Assembly: GCA_905193485.1 (NCBI GenBank)
Contig: CAJJOX010000020.1
Span: 1-18,320, forward strand
Source of the DNA: an uncultured Porphyromonadaceae bacterium
Lineage (GTDB): Bacteria > Bacteroidota > Bacteroidia > Bacteroidales > Muribaculaceae
Length of the DNA: 18,320 nucleotides
Direction: 5' to 3'
Shown: positions 15,174 through 18,320 of the stretch, one piece after another
Layout of the letters: each line of letters starts with the position of its first letter
Numbering within the stretch: position 1 is the stretch's first letter
Made by a program: the position numbers and the translations under genes
The notes under the pieces: model-generated
What the model saw: only the letters and a program-made list of their open reading frames with translations
The model's database searches: none
Told to the model about the DNA's origin: nothing

Positions 15174-16223
15174 ATGATAAACTTCGCAAATCCAGAATTC
15201 CTGTATGCATTGATTGCCATTCCGGTGATCGCCGCCCTTTATATGTTGGCGCGGCTTTCGCGGCGAAAAAAGCTGCTACGATTCGGCCGGCATTACAATG
15301 TTGACACTCTTATGCCCGACGCGTCACGCTATCTGCCGAATATCAAAATAATATTGCAGTTGTCTGCACTTGCGCTTATAATAATTGCCGCATCCCGGCC
15401 ATACGTTCATACTGAAAAAAGTGCCGATCTCCGTCCCGAGGAGGTTGAGGTAAGCGGAATCGAACTCATGATATGTTGCGACGTATCCAACTCCATGCTT
15501 GCGTCGGCCACAACCGACATAAACGGGCGTTCGCGACTTGACCGGGCTAAACTCATTCTTGACAAGGCTCTCGATAATATGTCAAACGACCGTGTCGGTC
15601 TTGTTGTCTTTGCAGGCGACGCATACCTTCAGTTACCAATTACCCCCGACATCAACTCGGCTAAGATGTATATCAATACGCTTAATCCTGAAATGGTTCC
15701 GTTTCAGGGCACTGCAATAGGAGCAGCGATAAATACCGCAGTCAATTCTTTTGACCCGGAAAGCACGTTCAATAAAGCGATCGTGGTGATAACGGACGGT
15801 GAAAACTTTGAGGATGATGCTATCGATGCCGCTAAAAAAGCGGCTGAAGTCAACATTCAGGTCGACGTAATAGGTATGGGCACATCAGAAAAAATGCCTA
15901 TCCCGCTTCCTGGTGGAGGATTCATGGTTTATGACGGAGAAGAAGTCACCACCGGGCTTGACGCAGAAGGCGCCGCCGCTATTGCCAAAGCCGGCAACGG
16001 GATCTACATCTCCGGCAATGCCAGCAACGCCGTAAACGACCTTGATATACAACTTGGCAAAATCAAGGCAACAAAATACAGCAAAAACGCCATCCCGTCT
16101 GATTCATCAGACTTATTCCCGCTTTTTGCCTCACTCGCGCTTCTGTTGCTATTACTTGATGTTGCCCTACCCTATCGTAAGCTCAAATGGCTGCGCAATA
16201 TCAAATTCTTCTCAAGGAAATAA
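15174..16223 (+). CDS. batB: BatB, von Willebrand domain membrane protein
   Basis: A 349-residue paralogue of BatA with the same plan: the opening FANPEFLYALIAIPVIAALY helix, a second helix at about 60-77, a VWA domain (about 95-295), and a C-terminal helix (about 309-327, LFPLFASLALLLLLLDVAL). The metal site is D103-V-S105-N-S107 with the Thr of GTAIGAA and the Asp of VITDGENF, so metal binding is plausible. BatA and BatB probably arose by duplication and act together in the inner membrane. A basic cluster (RLSRRKK) after helix 1 suggests the connecting loop faces the cytoplasm. batC starts 21 bases after the stop. Confidence 0.92.
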   Translation: MINFANPEFLYALIAIPVIAALYMLARLSRRKKLLRFGRHYNVDTLMPDASRYLPNIKIILQLSALALIIIAASRPYVHTEKSADLRPEEVEVSGIELMICCDVSNSMLASATTDINGRSRLDRAKLILDKALDNMSNDRVGLVVFAGDAYLQLPITPDINSAKMYINTLNPEMVPFQGTAIGAAINTAVNSFDPESTFNKAIVVITDGENFEDDAIDAAKKAAEVNIQVDVIGMGTSEKMPIPLPGGGFMVYDGEEVTTGLDAEGAAAIAKAGNGIYISGNASNAVNDLDIQLGKIKATKYSKNAIPSDSSDLFPLFASLALLLLLLDVALPYRKLKWLRNIKFFSRK

Positions 16224-16226
16224 TAA

Positions 16227-16234
16227 TATATTTG
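16227..16234 (+). promoter_or_regulatory. Possible internal -7 box before batC
   Basis: TATATTTG fits TAnnTTTG and lies in the 21-base gap between batB and batC, 10 bases before the ATG. No -33 partner is visible, and the transcript would be nearly leaderless. It may be chance in A/T-rich sequence. Confidence 0.2.
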
Positions 16235-16244
16235 CTCCCTCGAT

Positions 16245-17042
16245 ATGAAACCGATTATATACCTTTTGTTATCTGCACTGCTCTTAACACCGATTACAGC
16301 TTTCGCCATAACAGATGCCGAACTGACGGCAAAACACGTGAGGTTAAACATTAAGAAAGGCAATGAGGCCTATCATAAAGGTGACTATAAAACGGCGGAA
16401 GAATTTTATCTTAACGCACTTCAAGAGGATCCGCAATCCGATGTGGCCAGTTTCAACTATGCCCTCGCATTAGTCAGATTGGGAGAAGGCACACGAGATA
16501 AAGATGACAATAAAAATCTACCTACCGATTCGCTTGCCACAAAATATTTCACACAGGTCATCGGCACTTCAAATAATCAACAACTTGTCAACAATTCCTA
16601 TTTTAATCTCGGCAATCTGGCTTTTCACAACAAAAATTATCAGGAAAGCATTGATATGTATAAGCAAATTCTGCGTCGCGACCCCGCAAATATAAAGGCT
16701 CGTCAGAATCTGCGCATCGCTCAGTTCTATCTCGAAAAAGACAAACAGAACAACAATCAACAACAACAGAATCAGCAACAGCAGCAGAATCAGCAGCAGC
16801 AAGATCAACAGCAGCAAGATCAACAGCAGCAAGATCAACAAAAAAAGGATCAACAGCAGAATGCCTCACAAAACGGCAGTAAAACCGGAGGGAAACCGAT
16901 CTCCGGACAGCCTCAGATGAGTGATGAAATGGCTGATAAAATCCTGAATTCAGCGGCCAAACAGGAAGAGAGAACCAGAAAGAAAGTTGAACGGCAGAAA
17001 GAAGACCGAACCACACGACGAATCACACTCCATCCTTGGTAA
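16245..17042 (+). CDS. batC: BatC, TPR protein with glutamine-rich linker
   Basis: A 265-residue exported or membrane-tethered protein. A signal-like hydrophobic stretch (about 3-21) is followed by tetratricopeptide repeats at about 35-80 (KKGNEAYHKGDYKTAEEFY) and 114-160 (YFNLGNLAFHNKNYQESIDM). A low-complexity tract of Gln/Asn/Asp then runs from about 168 to 206, and the C-terminus is charged, with an Arg-rich end (TTRRITLHPW). TPRs mediate protein contacts, so BatC is probably a scaffold for BatA/BatB. The Gln tract is encoded by near-repeats of 15 bases (CAG/CAA). The position between batB and batD matches the known operon order. Confidence 0.88.
   Translation: MKPIIYLLLSALLLTPITAFAITDAELTAKHVRLNIKKGNEAYHKGDYKTAEEFYLNALQEDPQSDVASFNYALALVRLGEGTRDKDDNKNLPTDSLATKYFTQVIGTSNNQQLVNNSYFNLGNLAFHNKNYQESIDMYKQILRRDPANIKARQNLRIAQFYLEKDKQNNNQQQQNQQQQQNQQQQDQQQQDQQQQDQQKKDQQQNASQNGSKTGGKPISGQPQMSDEMADKILNSAAKQEERTRKKVERQKEDRTTRRITLHPW
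16773..16862 (+). repeat. 15-bp tandem repeat coding the BatC glutamine tract
   Basis: The unit GATCAACAGCAGCAA occurs exactly at 16803-16817 and 16818-16832. It is flanked by degenerate copies at 16773-16802 and 16833-16862. The unit is a multiple of three, so gain or loss by slippage would change the protein length by 5 residues (DQQQQ) without a frameshift. Confidence 0.7.
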
Positions 17043-17073
17043 CAGGCATAAACAACAATCAATCACTGAAAAA

Positions 17074-18320
17074 ATGATAAGAAGAATCCTAACTACTTTA
17101 CTTGTGGCAATTGTGTGCATGCACGCAGCTTATGCCCAAGTGTCATTTTCAGTCAACGCTCCGGGCCGTGTATCTGTAGGCGATAAATTTCACGTCACTT
17201 ACATTCTGAAAAACGCACGTGCCTCGAAATCGGCTCTGAAAGCTCCGCAGATCAATGGTTGTACATTGCTTTACGGTCCTACCACCATGGAAAGTCAAAG
17301 CTATCAAAATATAAACGGAAAGACCTCTTCATCTTTTGCAATAGAATATACATACTCTTACAAGGCTGAGAAGGAAGGGACATACACAATTGCTGCTGCA
17401 AACATTACGGCCGAAGGCAAACATTATTCCACTAAACCGACAAGCATTACCATTGTCGCTGCCTCTGACAGACAATTGCCGCCGTCATCGCGTCAGACTT
17501 CAATAGACGATATTGAAACGCAAACTTCCGACCGGCCTGTCGGCGCGAATGATGTCTTCATCCGCATCACGACAAGCCGATCTTCGACATATGAACAAGA
17601 AGCGATCGAGTGTACAATCAAGCTATACACAAAATATTCAATCGATCAATTCATGCCCATTACACAACCGACATTCAGCGGATTTCTTGTTGACGATCTA
17701 CCTATCCAGACTCCGATGAACTCACGTGAAGTATATAATGGTCAGGAATATATGACGGCTGTAATAAAAAAATGCATCCTTTTCCCACAAAAATCCGGCA
17801 AACTTACAATTGTGTCAGGCTCCTATGATCTTGACGTAATTCAATATGATATGATCAATGCCGGATTCTACAGCATCCCGGAAGCCAGACGTCGTAAAAT
17901 TCGTGTAAATTCAAACAGCGCATCTGTCAACGTACTACCGCTTCCGACACCCAAGCCTGTCAATTTCACAGGTGCCGTAGGTCAGTTCTCAGTGGAAATG
18001 AAAATGTCCACTTCTTCATTCCGCACCAATGAACCTGCTACATTGACATATCTAGTAAACGGTTCCGGCAACATAAAATACCTTGCGGATCCGGAGATCG
18101 ATTTCCCAACCGAGTTCGAATTGTATACCCCACAACATAATGTTGATGCAAAAGTAGTCGGCGATAATGTGAGAGGATATTCTCGCACGGATTTTACATT
18201 CGTTCCCAAAGAGGTAGGGACATATTCTGTGAAAGTGCCTGATTTTGTCTATTTCAATCCGCAAAGCAAAGAATATGAAACGATTCCGGGTAAGAATTTC
18301 GAAGTGAAAGTGTTGAAAGG
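17074..18320 (+). CDS. batD: BatD, N-terminal part (partial, runs off window)
   Basis: The frame opens at ATG 17074, 31 bases after batC, and stays open to the window end, giving 415 residues. It begins with a signal peptide (MIRRILTTLLVAIVCMHAAYA) and continues as repeated beta-sandwich modules typical of BatD: 'FSVNAPGRVSVGDKFHVTY' near 24-42, then further segments such as FIRITTSRSSTYEQEAIECT (about 162-181) and FSVEMKMSTSSFRTNEPATL (about 305-324). BatD is the large periplasmic, membrane-anchored oxygen-tolerance protein of the Bat system. The expected C-terminal membrane helix would lie beyond the edge. No frameshift is seen. Confidence 0.9.
   Translation, partial: MIRRILTTLLVAIVCMHAAYAQVSFSVNAPGRVSVGDKFHVTYILKNARASKSALKAPQINGCTLLYGPTTMESQSYQNINGKTSSSFAIEYTYSYKAEKEGTYTIAAANITAEGKHYSTKPTSITIVAASDRQLPPSSRQTSIDDIETQTSDRPVGANDVFIRITTSRSSTYEQEAIECTIKLYTKYSIDQFMPITQPTFSGFLVDDLPIQTPMNSREVYNGQEYMTAVIKKCILFPQKSGKLTIVSGSYDLDVIQYDMINAGFYSIPEARRRKIRVNSNSASVNVLPLPTPKPVNFTGAVGQFSVEMKMSTSSFRTNEPATLTYLVNGSGNIKYLADPEIDFPTEFELYTPQHNVDAKVVGDNVRGYSRTDFTFVPKEVGTYSVKVPDFVYFNPQSKEYETIPGKNFEVKVLK

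Noticed and set aside
11101..18320. MoxR-DUF58-VWA cluster as a new defence system
   Set aside because: MoxR/VWA pairs occur in some defence islands, but this order with BatA, BatB, BatC and BatD is the known Bacteroides aerotolerance operon, and no nuclease or other effector is present.

Overview
The window looks like a chromosomal segment of a Bacteroidota gut commensal, most likely order Bacteroidales and possibly Muribaculaceae. The evidence is TAnnTTTG-type -7 promoter boxes (one with a well-spaced TTTG at -33), A/T-rich leaders without clear Shine-Dalgarno sites, an ECF sigma / FecR / SusC-type STN gene order, and a Bat (Bacteroides aerotolerance) operon. The family assignment is inference; the phylum is well supported.

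Layout: (1) 1-7437 is a plus-strand purine-biosynthesis neighbourhood: the 3' end of purA, a DUF1015 gene, a small two-helix membrane protein, a full-length purL with its own promoter and a strong hairpin behind it, then a PurF-family paralogue whose glutaminase site is dismantled although its PRPP loop and cluster cysteines remain. (2) 7441-9665 is a trans-envelope signalling module: tandem hairpins, an ECF sigma factor, a FecR-type anti-sigma factor, a structured leader and the first part of a SusC-like TonB-dependent receptor (signal peptide and STN domain only). (3) About 9664-10881 is a complete IS4-family insertion sequence that ends the receptor gene. No rest of the receptor and no target-site duplication is visible on the far side, so sequence was probably lost there and the sigma/anti-sigma pair is left without its receptor. 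(4) 11101-18320 is the Bat operon: MoxR ATPase, DUF58 protein, a membrane-anchored protein, BatA, BatB, BatC and a BatD running off the window. Its genes overlap by 4 bases or lie 21-81 bases apart.

How the genes work together: PurL and PurA act in de novo purine synthesis, and the PurF-like protein could serve the PRPP step in an ammonia-dependent or regulatory way. In the Bat operon, MoxR and the DUF58 protein are thought to act as a chaperone-like pair with membrane von Willebrand proteins (BatA/B), a TPR partner (BatC) and a secreted/membrane protein (BatD) in envelope stress or oxygen tolerance.

I see no CRISPR array, tRNA, rRNA, phage or classical defence system. The most notable signals are the degenerate PurF paralogue, the IS-broken receptor with its orphaned regulators, and several unexplained inverted repeats, including a perfect 11-bp one inside a Bat-operon gene.
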